Assembly (NCBI RefSeq): GCF_003665095.1 | Contig: NZ_RCHV01000002.1 | Span: 6,142,501-6,206,500, forward strand | Direction of reading: 5' to 3' | DNA length: 64,000 bases | Origin: Streptomyces sp. Z26 | GTDB lineage: Bacteria > Actinomycetota > Actinomycetes > Streptomycetales > Streptomycetaceae | In this document: positions 33,388 to 41,696 of the stretch, piece after piece | Position numbering within the stretch: position 1 is the first letter of the stretch | How the letters are laid out: the number at the start of each line of letters is the position of its first letter | Notes under the pieces: generated by a model | What the model was told of the DNA's origin: nothing | The model's input: the letters and a program-made list of their open reading frames with translations, nothing else | The model's database searches: none | Translations under genes and position numbers: made by a program

Positions 33388-33516
33388 ATGGCCACGTACG
33401 AGGAGACCTACGAGGCGCCGGAACTCGTGGAGGTCGGCGGGTTCGCGGAGCTGACGCTCGGCGCCGGCCCCACGGACTGCGTCGACTGGTTCGGCGGAGA
33501 CGCCTGGATCTGCTGA
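33388..33516 (+). CDS. Lasso peptide precursor 2 (class A gene)
   Basis: 42 residues from ATG 33388 with GAGAGGGAGG ahead. Leader with YEAPELVEVGGF (YxxPxLxxxGxF) and Thr at -2 (ELTL before the core). The predicted core is GAGPTDCVDWFGGDAWIC (18 residues), with a Gly1-Asp9 lactam and a Cys7-Cys18 disulfide. Compared with siamycin-type class I peptides, Cys7 and Asp9 keep their positions but Cys1 and Cys13 are replaced by Gly, so only one disulfide is possible. Precursor 1 has one residue less before its Cys and Asp, implying an 8-residue ring from the same enzymes. It heads the synthetase genes 33697-36295. Confidence 0.93.
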   Translation: MATYEETYEAPELVEVGGFAELTLGAGPTDCVDWFGGDAWIC

Positions 33517-33553
33517 GCACCCGTGTGAGGCGGCGACGCCGCCCGGCACCGCG

Positions 33554-33585
33554 CGGTGGAGCGGCCACTGGCGGCCGCTCCACCG
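33554..33585 (+). terminator. 13-bp hairpin after lasso precursor 2
   Basis: A perfect 13-bp stem (33554-33566 with 33573-33585), 6-nt loop, 37 bp after the precursor stop. Its arms share GGTGGAG with the hairpin after precursor 1. It probably attenuates read-through into the cyclase gene, raising the precursor-to-enzyme ratio. Confidence 0.78.
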
Positions 33586-33696
33586 TCGTGCCGACGCCCC
33601 CGCGCTTCCCCGCGCCCCCGCGCGGTGGCGGCCGCCGTCGCGCGTGCTCCGTCCGTGCCCTGCCCGCGTCCCGCCGAAGAGACCGAAGAGGGAGAC

Positions 33697-35532
33697 ATGG
33701 AGTTCCTGATCCTTCCCGACAGCCCGCGGGCGGAGCCGGTCGCCCGCGCCGCGGCCGCCCCCGGCGCGCGGACCCTCACCCACGCCTCGGGCAGGCCCTG
33801 GCTGATCGGCCGCTGGGACGACCACGAGTGCGTCCTCGCCGACGGCGGCCGCAACAAGCTCGTCCTCCTCGGCACCACCCGCGCCGACCCGGACGCCGTC
33901 GGCCGGTCGCTCGCCCGCTCCCACGCGCCGCAGGATCTCGACGTCCTGATCCGTACGCTGCCCGGCAGCTTCCACCTCGCCGCCTCCTTCGACGGCCGCA
34001 CCCGTACGCAGGGCTCCCTCTCCACCGCGCGGCACGTCTTCCACGCGCGGACCGGCGGCGTCACCGTGGCCGCCGACAGCCCGAGCGGTCTGACGGCGCT
34101 CACCGGGTCCGACCTGGACGAGGAGACGCTCGCCCTCCAACTGCTGCTCCCGGTGCCCTGGCCGCTCGCCGGGCGCCCGGTGTGGACCGGCGTCCACCCG
34201 CTCGGCGTGGGGAACTGGCTGGACGTACGGCCGGACGGCACGGCCCGCGAGGTCACCTGGTGGACCGCGCCGGACCCGGAGGTCCCCGCGACCCGGGCGC
34301 TCGGCACGCTCCGCGCGGCGTTGGCCGACTCCGTCGCCGTACGCGCCGACCACCAGGACGTCCTCAGCGCCGACCTGTCGGGCGGCCTCGACTCCACCAG
34401 CCTCTGCTTCCTCGCCGACGCGACCGGCGCCCGACTCCTCACCCACCACTGGGAACCCATGGACCGCGCCAACGCCGACACCCGGTGGGCGCGCCTCGCG
34501 GCCGGGCTGATGCCGTCCGCCCGACACCGGTCCGCGGCGCCCGAGCAGGGGCCGCTGTGGTATGAGGCGGCGCCCGACCGTGACGGGGCCCGCGACGACG
34601 CCGAGGGCCCCCTCGTGTGGACCCGCAACCGCGCCCACACCGAGACCCTCGCCCGTGCCGTACGCGCCGAGGGCGCCACCCGGCACCTCATCGGCGTCGG
34701 GGGCGACGAACTGTTCGGCGTCTCACCCCAGTTCGGCTGGTCGCTCATCCGCAGCGACCCGGCGCGGGGGATACGTACCATGCGCCGGTTCCGTTCCGTC
34801 AACCGCTGGCCGGTCGGCGCCACCCTGCGGGCACTCGCCGACCGCTCGTCCTTCGCGGACTCCCTGACCCGTGCCGCCGCCGGGATCGCGGCCCCGCAGC
34901 CCCCGCGCTTCGCGCCGCCCCGGGGCTGGGGCCGCGGCGACCCGCGCATGCCCGGGTGGGCCACCGGCGATGCCGTGGCCACCGTGCGCCGCCTGCTGAC
35001 CGAGGCCGCCGCACGGCGTCCCGCGCCCCTGCACCCCGACCGGTTCCAGCACCAGACGCTGGAGGTCACCGTGCTGAGCGGACACGCGGCCCGCCAACTC
35101 AACCGTTCGCTGCGCCCGTTGGACGTCACGTTCGAGACTCCCTTCCTGGACGACCGCGTGCTGGAGGCGGCGCTCTCCGTACGGACCGCCGACCGCGTCG
35201 TGCCCGGCCGTTACAAGCCGCTGCTCACCGACGCCCTGCGCGGGGCCGTGCCCGACGCCGTGCTCGACCGGCGGGACAAGGGCGCGTTCGGCCAGGAGGC
35301 GTACGAGGGGCTGTACCGCAACCGCCGACGGCTCTCCGCGCTCTGCGACGACCTGCGCCTGGCCACGCTCGGGCTGGTCGACGCCGAGGCGTTGCGGGCC
35401 GCGCTGCACCGGCCCACGCCCGACACCCGTGCGCTCAGCCCGTTCGAGAACACCCTCGCCTGCGAGACCTGGCTGCGGTCACCGAGTGCCGTCGCCCCGC
35501 TCGCCGCACCGTCCGCCGGAGGACCCCGATGA
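33697..35532 (+). CDS. Lasso peptide cyclase (asparagine-synthetase-like, class C protein)
   Basis: 611 residues, ATG 33697 behind AAGAGGGAG. The C-terminal synthetase domain has the ATP pyrophosphatase motif LSADLSGGLDSTSLCF near residue 226 and IGVGGDELFG. The N-terminal amidotransferase-like part lacks the Cys2 needed for glutamine hydrolysis, as in all lasso cyclases, which adenylate the Asp/Glu side chain and join it to the new N-terminus. It is the first enzyme gene after precursor 2 and overlaps the RRE gene by 4 bp. It must accept cores of two ring sizes if both precursors are processed as predicted. Confidence 0.95.
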   Translation: MEFLILPDSPRAEPVARAAAAPGARTLTHASGRPWLIGRWDDHECVLADGGRNKLVLLGTTRADPDAVGRSLARSHAPQDLDVLIRTLPGSFHLAASFDGRTRTQGSLSTARHVFHARTGGVTVAADSPSGLTALTGSDLDEETLALQLLLPVPWPLAGRPVWTGVHPLGVGNWLDVRPDGTAREVTWWTAPDPEVPATRALGTLRAALADSVAVRADHQDVLSADLSGGLDSTSLCFLADATGARLLTHHWEPMDRANADTRWARLAAGLMPSARHRSAAPEQGPLWYEAAPDRDGARDDAEGPLVWTRNRAHTETLARAVRAEGATRHLIGVGGDELFGVSPQFGWSLIRSDPARGIRTMRRFRSVNRWPVGATLRALADRSSFADSLTRAAAGIAAPQPPRFAPPRGWGRGDPRMPGWATGDAVATVRRLLTEAAARRPAPLHPDRFQHQTLEVTVLSGHAARQLNRSLRPLDVTFETPFLDDRVLEAALSVRTADRVVPGRYKPLLTDALRGAVPDAVLDRRDKGAFGQEAYEGLYRNRRRLSALCDDLRLATLGLVDAEALRAALHRPTPDTRALSPFENTLACETWLRSPSAVAPLAAPSAGGPR

Positions 35533-35789
35533 CGTACGCCCTGGACCCGGAAGTGACCACCACCGAGGTCGAGGACGGCGTCGTCCTCCTCGACCAGCGC
35601 ACCGGCCGGTACTGGCAGCTCAACCGCTCCGGCGCCGCGACCCTGCGGCTGCTGCTGGACGGCGACTCGCCCGAGCGGGCCGCGCGCGCGCTCGCCGGGA
35701 GGCACCCCGACGCCGTCGACCGTGCCCGTGGGGACGTCCGTGCCCTGCTGGACTCCCTGCTCAAGGCCCGGCTGGTGGTGGACTCATGA
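35529..35789 (+). CDS. Lasso RiPP recognition element (PqqD-like, class B1 protein)
   Basis: 86 residues, ATG 35529, ATGA overlap with the cyclase stop. It is a PqqD winged-helix fold: DGVVLLDQRTGRYWQLNRSGAATLRLLLDG, then a helical C-terminus ALLDSLLKARLVVDS. B1 proteins bind the YxxPxL leader motif through an added beta strand and deliver the precursor to the B2 peptidase. It overlaps the B2 gene by 4 bp, making C-B1-B2 one translational unit. Confidence 0.94.
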   Translation: MTYALDPEVTTTEVEDGVVLLDQRTGRYWQLNRSGAATLRLLLDGDSPERAARALAGRHPDAVDRARGDVRALLDSLLKARLVVDS

Positions 35790-36295
35790 GCATGCCCGTG
35801 GTCTCCGAGCAGGCCGGAGGCGGCAGTTGGCACCGGCGGCTCAGCGCGCGCTGCGCCGTGGGCGCCGCGCACGTCCTCGCCAAGCTGCCGCCGCGTCGGC
35901 TGCGGCGCGTCCTGCGCGCGGCCTCCCGTGGCGCCCGGCCCGCCACCGCCGCCCGTACCCTCGAAGCCCGTACGTCCGTCGTGGCGGTGAGCGCCTGGTG
36001 CGCCGGGCAGGGGTGCCTGGAGCGGTCCGTCGCCACCGCGCTGCTGTGCCGCCTGCGCGGCGTCTGGCCCGACTGGTGCACGGGGGTGCGCACCCGGCCG
36101 TTCCGCGCCCACGCCTGGGTCGAGGCGGAGGGCCGTCCGATCGGGGAGCCGGACGACACCGGGCTGTTCCGGGCCGTCATGAGCGTCCGGCACCCCGCGT
36201 CGACCCCCGCCGCCCCCGCTGGTCCCGCCGCCCCCACCGGCACCTCGTCCGGTGACGCGTCCGGTGACGCGCCCGCCCCGGAGCGGTCGCGGTGA
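35786..36295 (+). CDS. Lasso leader peptidase (transglutaminase-like, class B2 protein)
   Basis: 169 residues, ATG 35786, coupled to B1. The catalytic Cys is in GQGCLERSVATALL (about residue 77), His in FRAHAWVEAEG (about 109), and an acidic residue in PIGEPDD (about 120) completes the triad usual for these cysteine proteases. The N-terminal helical region binds the RRE. The last 35 residues are Ala/Pro/Ser-rich and non-conserved. It removes the leader before ring closure. It overlaps the second ABC ATPase gene by 4 bp. Confidence 0.94.
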   Translation: MSMPVVSEQAGGGSWHRRLSARCAVGAAHVLAKLPPRRLRRVLRAASRGARPATAARTLEARTSVVAVSAWCAGQGCLERSVATALLCRLRGVWPDWCTGVRTRPFRAHAWVEAEGRPIGEPDDTGLFRAVMSVRHPASTPAAPAGPAAPTGTSSGDASGDAPAPERSR

Positions 36296-37257
36296 GGGCC
36301 CGGCACGCGGTGCTCGCGGAGGGCCTGCGCAAGACCTACGGGACGCACGAGGCCGTCGTCGACCTGGACCTCGCCGTCGATCCCGGCGAGACGTACGGCT
36401 TCGTCGGGCCCAACGGCGCGGGCAAGAGCACCACCATCAACATGCTGTGCACGCTGCTGCGCCCCTCGGCCGGGCGCGCCGAGGTCGCCGGGCACGACGT
36501 CACCCGCGACCCCGACTCCGTACGGCGCGGCATCGGCCTGGTCTTCCAGGAGTCCACCCTCGACGGGGAGTTGACCGCCGAGGAGAACCTCCGCTTCCAG
36601 GCGGACCTGTTCGGGATGCCCAGGGCCCGGGCCCGCCGGGCCCTCGCGGACCTGCTCGACCTGGTGGAGCTGACCCACCGCAAGGACTCGCCCGTACGCA
36701 CCTTCTCCGGCGGCATGCGGCGGCGCCTGGAGATCGCCCGCGGGCTGCTGCACATGCCGCGCGTCCTCTTCCTCGACGAGCCGACCACCGGTCTCGACCC
36801 GCAGACGCGGGTGGCCATCTGGGAGCACCTGCACCGGCTGCGCGCCGAGCAGGAGATCACCATCTTCCTCACCACGCACCACCTGGAGGAGGCCGAGAAC
36901 TGCGGCCGGTTGGCGATCATGGACCAGGGTCAACTGGTCGTCGAGGGCACCCCCGCGGAGCTGAAGGGCGTGGTCGGCGCCGATCTGGTCGTGCTGCGCA
37001 CCGGCGACGACGAACGGGCCGCCCACGCCGTACGGGAACGGTTCGGCCTGGAGGCCCGTACGGGACCCGACGGCGTACGGCTGCGCACCCCGGACGGCGC
37101 GGCCTTCGTGCCCCGCCTCTGCGCCGAACTCGCCGTCCCCGTCCACTCGGTGACGGTCACGCCGCCGAGCCTCGACGACGTCTTCCTGCACTACACCGGC
37201 CGCACCATCCGCGAGGCCGACGGACCCCGGCAGCCCGACTTCGGGCCCAGGAGGTAG
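36292..37257 (+). CDS. ABC transporter ATP-binding protein (lasso exporter, second set)
   Basis: 321 residues from GTG 36292, coupled to B2 by GTGA. Walker A GPNGAGKST (about residue 40), Q-loop GLVFQEST, signature FSGGMRRRLE, Walker B RVLFLDEPTTGLDP and switch TTHHLEE all intact. A DrrA-like C-terminal accessory domain is present (VTPPSLDDVFLHYTG). It belongs to the drug-resistance ABC subfamily and, with the permease 3 bp further on, should export the mature lasso peptide and protect the producer. Confidence 0.94.
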   Translation: MRARHAVLAEGLRKTYGTHEAVVDLDLAVDPGETYGFVGPNGAGKSTTINMLCTLLRPSAGRAEVAGHDVTRDPDSVRRGIGLVFQESTLDGELTAEENLRFQADLFGMPRARARRALADLLDLVELTHRKDSPVRTFSGGMRRRLEIARGLLHMPRVLFLDEPTTGLDPQTRVAIWEHLHRLRAEQEITIFLTTHHLEEAENCGRLAIMDQGQLVVEGTPAELKGVVGADLVVLRTGDDERAAHAVRERFGLEARTGPDGVRLRTPDGAAFVPRLCAELAVPVHSVTVTPPSLDDVFLHYTGRTIREADGPRQPDFGPRR

Positions 37258-37259
37258 CC

Positions 37260-38204
37260 ATGGCTCAGCACGAGCTGCACGCCCGTACGGCCGCGCACCC
37301 CGACCCGTACGTGCCCGCCGAGCCGCCCGCGCCACCGGACGCCGACCCGGGCCGGGACGCGGACACGCGCCCGCCACCGGACGCGGACACGGACGCGGAC
37401 CGCGGGCTCGGCCGCGACCTGCGCACCATGAGGGTGCTGTGGCACCGGGAGACCCTGCGCTTCGGGCGCAACAAGCTGCGCATCGCCATGGGCATGGTCA
37501 CCCCGTTGATGTTCCTGCTCGTCCTCGGCACCGGGCTGAACTCCACCATGTCCGAGGACAGCCTCAGGGACTTCCGTGCCTTCCTCTTCCCCGGCGTCGT
37601 ACTCATGTCGGTGCAGGCACCGGCCATCGCCGTCGGCGCGTCCATCGTGTGGGACCGGCGGTCCGGCTTCCTGCGGCAGATGCTGGTGGCCCCGGTGCGC
37701 CGCAGCGCCATCCTGGTCGGCACCTGCCTCGGCGGCGCCACCTCCGGAGTCGTGTACGGGGTGCTGGTGCTGCTCCTGGGACCCGTCGCCGACGTGCCGT
37801 ACCACCCCGGGCTGCTGCTGGTGCTGCTCCAGGTCGGGCTGGTCGCCTTCGCGTTCACGGCGCTCGGCGTCGCCGCCGCCGTGTGCATCCGGCGGCCCGA
37901 GACCTTCCAGGTGGCGGTCAGTCTCTGCATGATGCCGCTGTTCTTCCTGTCCGGCGCCATGTTCCCGGCCGACGGGCTCCCCGGCTGGCTCGGCACGGTC
38001 GTACGCGTCAACCCGCTGACCTACGCGGTGGACGCGCTGCGCCGTACGATGCCCGGCGACGGAGCGGCCGTCGCGGGCGGTCCGTCCGGGCCGCGCTGGG
38101 GGAGCTGGACCCCGCCCGTGGCCGTGGAGATCGGGCTGATCGCCGTGCTGGCCGTGCTCGCCCTGGCCGTCGCGACCCGGAGGTTCTCCCGTGTCGAGGA
38201 GTGA
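37260..38204 (+). CDS. ABC-2-type permease (lasso exporter, second set; DrrB-like)
   Basis: 314 residues, ATG 37260 with AGGAGG before it. The N-terminal about 55 residues are a charged Pro/Asp-rich tail, followed by six membrane helices. FLFPGVVLMSVQAPAIAVGASIVWDRRSGFLRQMLVAPVRR and VNPLTYAVDALRR are the conserved ABC-2 membrane features. Partner of the 36292-37257 ATPase. The Asp-rich N-terminal tail is not a usual part of the family. Confidence 0.91.
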   Translation: MAQHELHARTAAHPDPYVPAEPPAPPDADPGRDADTRPPPDADTDADRGLGRDLRTMRVLWHRETLRFGRNKLRIAMGMVTPLMFLLVLGTGLNSTMSEDSLRDFRAFLFPGVVLMSVQAPAIAVGASIVWDRRSGFLRQMLVAPVRRSAILVGTCLGGATSGVVYGVLVLLLGPVADVPYHPGLLLVLLQVGLVAFAFTALGVAAAVCIRRPETFQVAVSLCMMPLFFLSGAMFPADGLPGWLGTVVRVNPLTYAVDALRRTMPGDGAAVAGGPSGPRWGSWTPPVAVEIGLIAVLAVLALAVATRRFSRVEE

Positions 38205-38296
38205 CGCGGCGGGACGCGCCACGACCGGTCTCGTTCCCGGGTCTGTCGTTCCGGAGCACGAAGCCCCGGGCGCCCGGCCGCGGTTAGGGTCACGCG

Positions 38297-39535
38297 ATGG
38301 ATCACCCCGCAACGCAGCCGCTGTTCGGCCGACGGCTGACCACCGAGCAGCTCGTCGCCCTGGACTGCCTGGCCGCCGTGGCCTACGTGGCGCTGCTGCT
38401 GGCCCTGCGGCACACGTCCGGGCCGCCCGGGGCGGCCGGTCCGGACGGCCCGTCCGGACCGGCCGCCGACATCCTGGCCGTCGCCACCGGACTGCCCGTG
38501 GCGGTCCGCCGGTTGTGGCCCCTGCCGGTACTGGCCACCACCGTCGTCACGTCACTCGTCTCGGTGGTCCTCGGTGTCGTCACGGACCCGTTCCTCGCGG
38601 TGGCGTTCGCCCTCTACCCGGTGGCGCTCGGCGGCCCGACCCCGCGTCGGCTGCCCCTCGCGGCCGGTGCGCTCATCGGCCTCGGCGGGATGGTCGCCAC
38701 GGAGCCCGCGAGCCCGTACGCGTACTGGTGGCTGCGCGGCCCCGGGCTCATCGTCCTCGGCTGGGCGCTGATCGCCGGGGCGTGGGCCCTCGGCACCGCC
38801 GTACGCGAACGCCGCGCCTTCGCCGAACGGGTCGCGCGGGAACTCGCGGAGCGGGCCGTGACGGAGGAACGGATGCGCATCGCGAGGGAGTTGCACGACG
38901 TCGTCGCCCACAGCATCGGCGTCATCGCGGTCAAGGCCGCCGTCGCCAACCACGTCGTCACCACACGCCCCGAGGAGGCCGGGAACGCGCTGCGCGTCAT
39001 CGAGACCACCAGTCGCGCCGCCCTCCAGGAGATGCGCCACCTGCTCGGCGTCCTGCGCGCCGAGCCCACGGGCGCCCTGCCCGACGCCGAACTCCGCCCC
39101 GTACCGGGCACCGCCGGACTCGCCGCGCTGGCCCGTACGGCCACCGGGGCCGGACTGCGCGTACGGCTGGAGGCGCCCGACCTGGACGACCTGCCGGAGG
39201 CTCTCGGGCTGACCGTCCACCGCGTCGTGCAGGAGGCGTTGACCAACGCGGTCAGGTACGCGGCGCCGGCCGACTGCCGTGCCGTGATCACCAGGGACGA
39301 ACGACGGCTGACGATCGAGGTGACCGACGACGGCGGGCCCGGCCGCCCGGGCGCGCACGCCCCCGGCGGCGGGCACGGCCCGGACGGCGGCGGGCACGGC
39401 CTCATCGGCATGCGCGAGCGGATCGCCGTGTACGAGGGGGAGTTCGCGGCCGGACCGCGCCCGGAGGGCGGCTTCACCGTACGGGCCACGCTGCCCCTCG
39501 GCCCGGCCGGTGCCGAACCGGGGACGAGCCGGTGA
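38297..39535 (+). CDS. Sensor histidine kinase (HisKA_3 type), lasso cluster
   Basis: 412 residues, ATG 38297. About four to five membrane segments occupy residues 15-165 with little outside the membrane, an intramembrane-sensing arrangement. The phosphoacceptor block is RIARELHDVVAHSIGVIAVK (His about 200), the N box VVQEALTNAVRYA, G box GHGLIGMRERI. A possible -10 box TAGGGT at 38285-38290 would start transcription at the ATG itself (leaderless). It overlaps its regulator gene by 4 bp. It is the second two-component system of the cluster. Confidence 0.91.
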   Translation: MDHPATQPLFGRRLTTEQLVALDCLAAVAYVALLLALRHTSGPPGAAGPDGPSGPAADILAVATGLPVAVRRLWPLPVLATTVVTSLVSVVLGVVTDPFLAVAFALYPVALGGPTPRRLPLAAGALIGLGGMVATEPASPYAYWWLRGPGLIVLGWALIAGAWALGTAVRERRAFAERVARELAERAVTEERMRIARELHDVVAHSIGVIAVKAAVANHVVTTRPEEAGNALRVIETTSRAALQEMRHLLGVLRAEPTGALPDAELRPVPGTAGLAALARTATGAGLRVRLEAPDLDDLPEALGLTVHRVVQEALTNAVRYAAPADCRAVITRDERRLTIEVTDDGGPGRPGAHAPGGGHGPDGGGHGLIGMRERIAVYEGEFAAGPRPEGGFTVRATLPLGPAGAEPGTSR

Positions 39536-40215
39536 GCCACGACGTACGGGTGCTGGTCGCCGACGACCAGGCCCTGCTGCGCGGCAGCTTCCGTGTCCTC
39601 GTCGACCACGAGCCCGGCCTGACCGTCGTCGGTGAGGCCGCCACCGGTGCCGAGGCCGTGGACATGGCGGCACGGCAACACCCCGACGTCGTGCTCATGG
39701 ACGTCCGGATGCCCGAGATGGACGGCATCGAGGCCACCCGCCGGATCTGCGGCACCCCGGAGACCTCCGGGGTCCGCGTCCTCATCCTGACCATGTTCGA
39801 CCTCGACACCTACGTGTACGCCGCGCTGCGCGCCGGAGCCAGCGGCTTCCTGCTGAAGGACACACCGCCCGCGGACCTGATCACCGGGCTCCGGGTCGTC
39901 GCCGCGGGGGAGGGGCTGCTGGCCCCCTCCGTGACGCGGCGCCTGATCGAGGAGTTCGCGCGCGGCCCCGAGGGCCGGCCGCGGACCCCGGCACGCGCCT
40001 TGGAACGGGCCGGGATCACCGGCCGCGAACGCGAAGTGCTCACCCTGGTCGCCAGGGGCCTGACCAACTCGGAGATCGCGGGCCGCCTGCGGCTCAGCGT
40101 CCCCACGGTCAAGACCCACGTCAGCCATCTGCTGACCAAGCTCGACAGCCGCGACCGGGCGCAACTGGTCATCGTCGCCTACGAGACGGGACTCGTGTCC
40201 ACCGGCTCACGGTGA
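39532..40215 (+). CDS. LuxR/NarL-family response regulator, lasso cluster
   Basis: 227 residues from GTG 39532, GTGA overlap with the kinase. Receiver domain: VADDQALLRG, VVLMDVRMPEMDG (phosphoacceptor Asp about 55), FLLKDTPPADL. C-terminal LuxR HTH: ITGREREVLTLVARGLTNSEIAGRLRLSVPTVKTHVSHLLTKL. Its stop overlaps a possible GTG start of the monooxygenase gene, so the three genes are likely one transcript. Probable control of the exporter or of the genes downstream. Confidence 0.93.
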   Translation: MSHDVRVLVADDQALLRGSFRVLVDHEPGLTVVGEAATGAEAVDMAARQHPDVVLMDVRMPEMDGIEATRRICGTPETSGVRVLILTMFDLDTYVYAALRAGASGFLLKDTPPADLITGLRVVAAGEGLLAPSVTRRLIEEFARGPEGRPRTPARALERAGITGREREVLTLVARGLTNSEIAGRLRLSVPTVKTHVSHLLTKLDSRDRAQLVIVAYETGLVSTGSR

Positions 40216-40271
40216 CCTCCACCGGCCGTCGCGGCCACGTACCGCCGACGGCCACGGTCGAAGGGAAACCC

Positions 40272-41606
40272 ATGCCGCACCAGCAGTCCGCCTCCCGCCC
40301 CAGTCCGTACCGTCAGCCCGGCCCCCACCGTGACCTCCCCTCCCGGCGCGCCTGCCGGGTCGCCGTCGTCGGCGCCGGGATCGGCGGCCTCGCCGTCGCC
40401 GGTGCCCTGCTGCGCGCGGGCGCGCTCGTCGACGTGCACGAACAGGAACCCGTACCGCGCGAGGCGGGCGTCGGCATGCACCTGGCGCCCAACGCCTGCC
40501 GCGTCCTGTTCGGCTGGGGCCTGGAGGAGCCGCTGCGCGCGGTCGCCGTCCGCCCGGAGGCGATGGAGGTGCGCACCGGGGACGGACGGCTCCTCGCCCG
40601 CCGTCCGATGGGCGGCACGTGGGAGCGGGAGTACGGCGCCCCTCACCTCACCCTGCTGCGCAGCGACCTGCACGCCCTGCTCGCCACCCGGGTGCCGACC
40701 GAACACCTGCGCCTCGGGGCCCGGTTGACCGGGTACGAAGCGTCCGGGGAGGGCGTACGGCTGCGGTTCGCCGACGGGCGCGAGTCCGCGGCCGACCTCC
40801 TCGTCGGCGCCGACGGCGCGCACTCCGTGGTGCGCCGCGCCGTGGTCGGGGAGCACCATCCCGTCCTGTCCGGGGCGAGCGCGCTGCGCGGGCGGGTGCC
40901 CGCGGAGCGGGTACCGGCGCTGGCACCCGACACGCTGTACGTCTGGGTCGGCCGCGACGCCCGCCTGCTGGCCGTACCGGTCGACGCCGGGCGGCAGTTC
41001 ACCTACGTGGCCGTCGTCCCCGCTCCCGCCACGGCCCCCGTCGAGGAGTCCTGGACCGGCACCGGCGACCACGCGGAACTGGCCGCCGCGTTCGCCGGGT
41101 GGCACGACGACGTGGCGGAACTCGTACGGGCGGCCAGGACACCGGGCCGCTGGACCCTCCACGACCGGGAACCGCTGCCGCGTTGGGGCCACGGCCGCGT
41201 CACGCTCCTCGGGGACGCCGCGCACCCCATGCTCCCCCACCACGGCCAGGGCGCCGGGCAGGCGCTGGAGGACGCGGTGGGTCTCGCGCACTTCCTCGAC
41301 GGCACGCCCGAAGGGCTGCGCCGCTACGAGGAGTTCCGCCGCCCGCACACGGCGCGCGTACAGCTCGGCGCGCGCGGCGGCGGCTCGCAGCGGATGGGGC
41401 CCGGCGCCCCCGACGGCGTGGCACGGGTGGTCGAGGACACGTCCTGGATCAGCCACTACGACGTGCGGCGGGCCCTCGCGGAGACGGCGGCCGGTGCTTC
41501 CGACGCGCGCGGCGCGGGTCTCGGCGGGCGGGCGGCGCGGGTGGGGTCCGAGGTACGGACGGGGCGTGGCGTACGTCAGGGGAGGGACGTACGGAGCGAG
41601 GTATAG
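40272..41606 (+). CDS. FAD-dependent monooxygenase (PHBH/UbiH type) in the lasso cluster
   Basis: 444 residues from ATG 40272, preferred because AAGGGAAA precedes it; GTG 40212, overlapping the regulator stop, would add 20 residues. The FAD-binding loop VVGAGIGGLAVAGAL, the DG motif VGADGAHSVVRRAVVG and the GD motif LLGDAAHPMLPHHGQGAGQALEDAV are intact, the pattern of class A flavoprotein hydroxylases using NAD(P)H and O2. The C-terminal 50 residues are Gly/Arg-rich. No signal peptide, so it is cytoplasmic and could hydroxylate the lasso peptide, for example at its three Trp residues, or a small partner molecule. That use is speculative. Confidence 0.88.
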   Translation: MPHQQSASRPSPYRQPGPHRDLPSRRACRVAVVGAGIGGLAVAGALLRAGALVDVHEQEPVPREAGVGMHLAPNACRVLFGWGLEEPLRAVAVRPEAMEVRTGDGRLLARRPMGGTWEREYGAPHLTLLRSDLHALLATRVPTEHLRLGARLTGYEASGEGVRLRFADGRESAADLLVGADGAHSVVRRAVVGEHHPVLSGASALRGRVPAERVPALAPDTLYVWVGRDARLLAVPVDAGRQFTYVAVVPAPATAPVEESWTGTGDHAELAAAFAGWHDDVAELVRAARTPGRWTLHDREPLPRWGHGRVTLLGDAAHPMLPHHGQGAGQALEDAVGLAHFLDGTPEGLRRYEEFRRPHTARVQLGARGGGSQRMGPGAPDGVARVVEDTSWISHYDVRRALAETAAGASDARGAGLGGRAARVGSEVRTGRGVRQGRDVRSEV

Positions 41607-41696
41607 ACGGACGCACAGGACGACGGCAGACCGCCGTATGGCCGCTGCTCCTAGCCTCCAGTTCATCGAAGCCGCAGCCAGGAGGAGGACGGCCAC

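Noticed and set aside
31184..33516. Precursors read as lanthipeptide or thiopeptide precursors
   Set aside because: No Ser/Thr-rich core and no LanM/LanB/YcaO genes. The leader motif and C-B1-B2 enzymes fix the lasso assignment.
38262..38290. A fifth SARP-type box before the second lasso kinase
   Set aside because: CCCCGGGC and GCCCGGCC are present before TAGGGT, but spacing and the CCTACGYTG end do not match the four real boxes.
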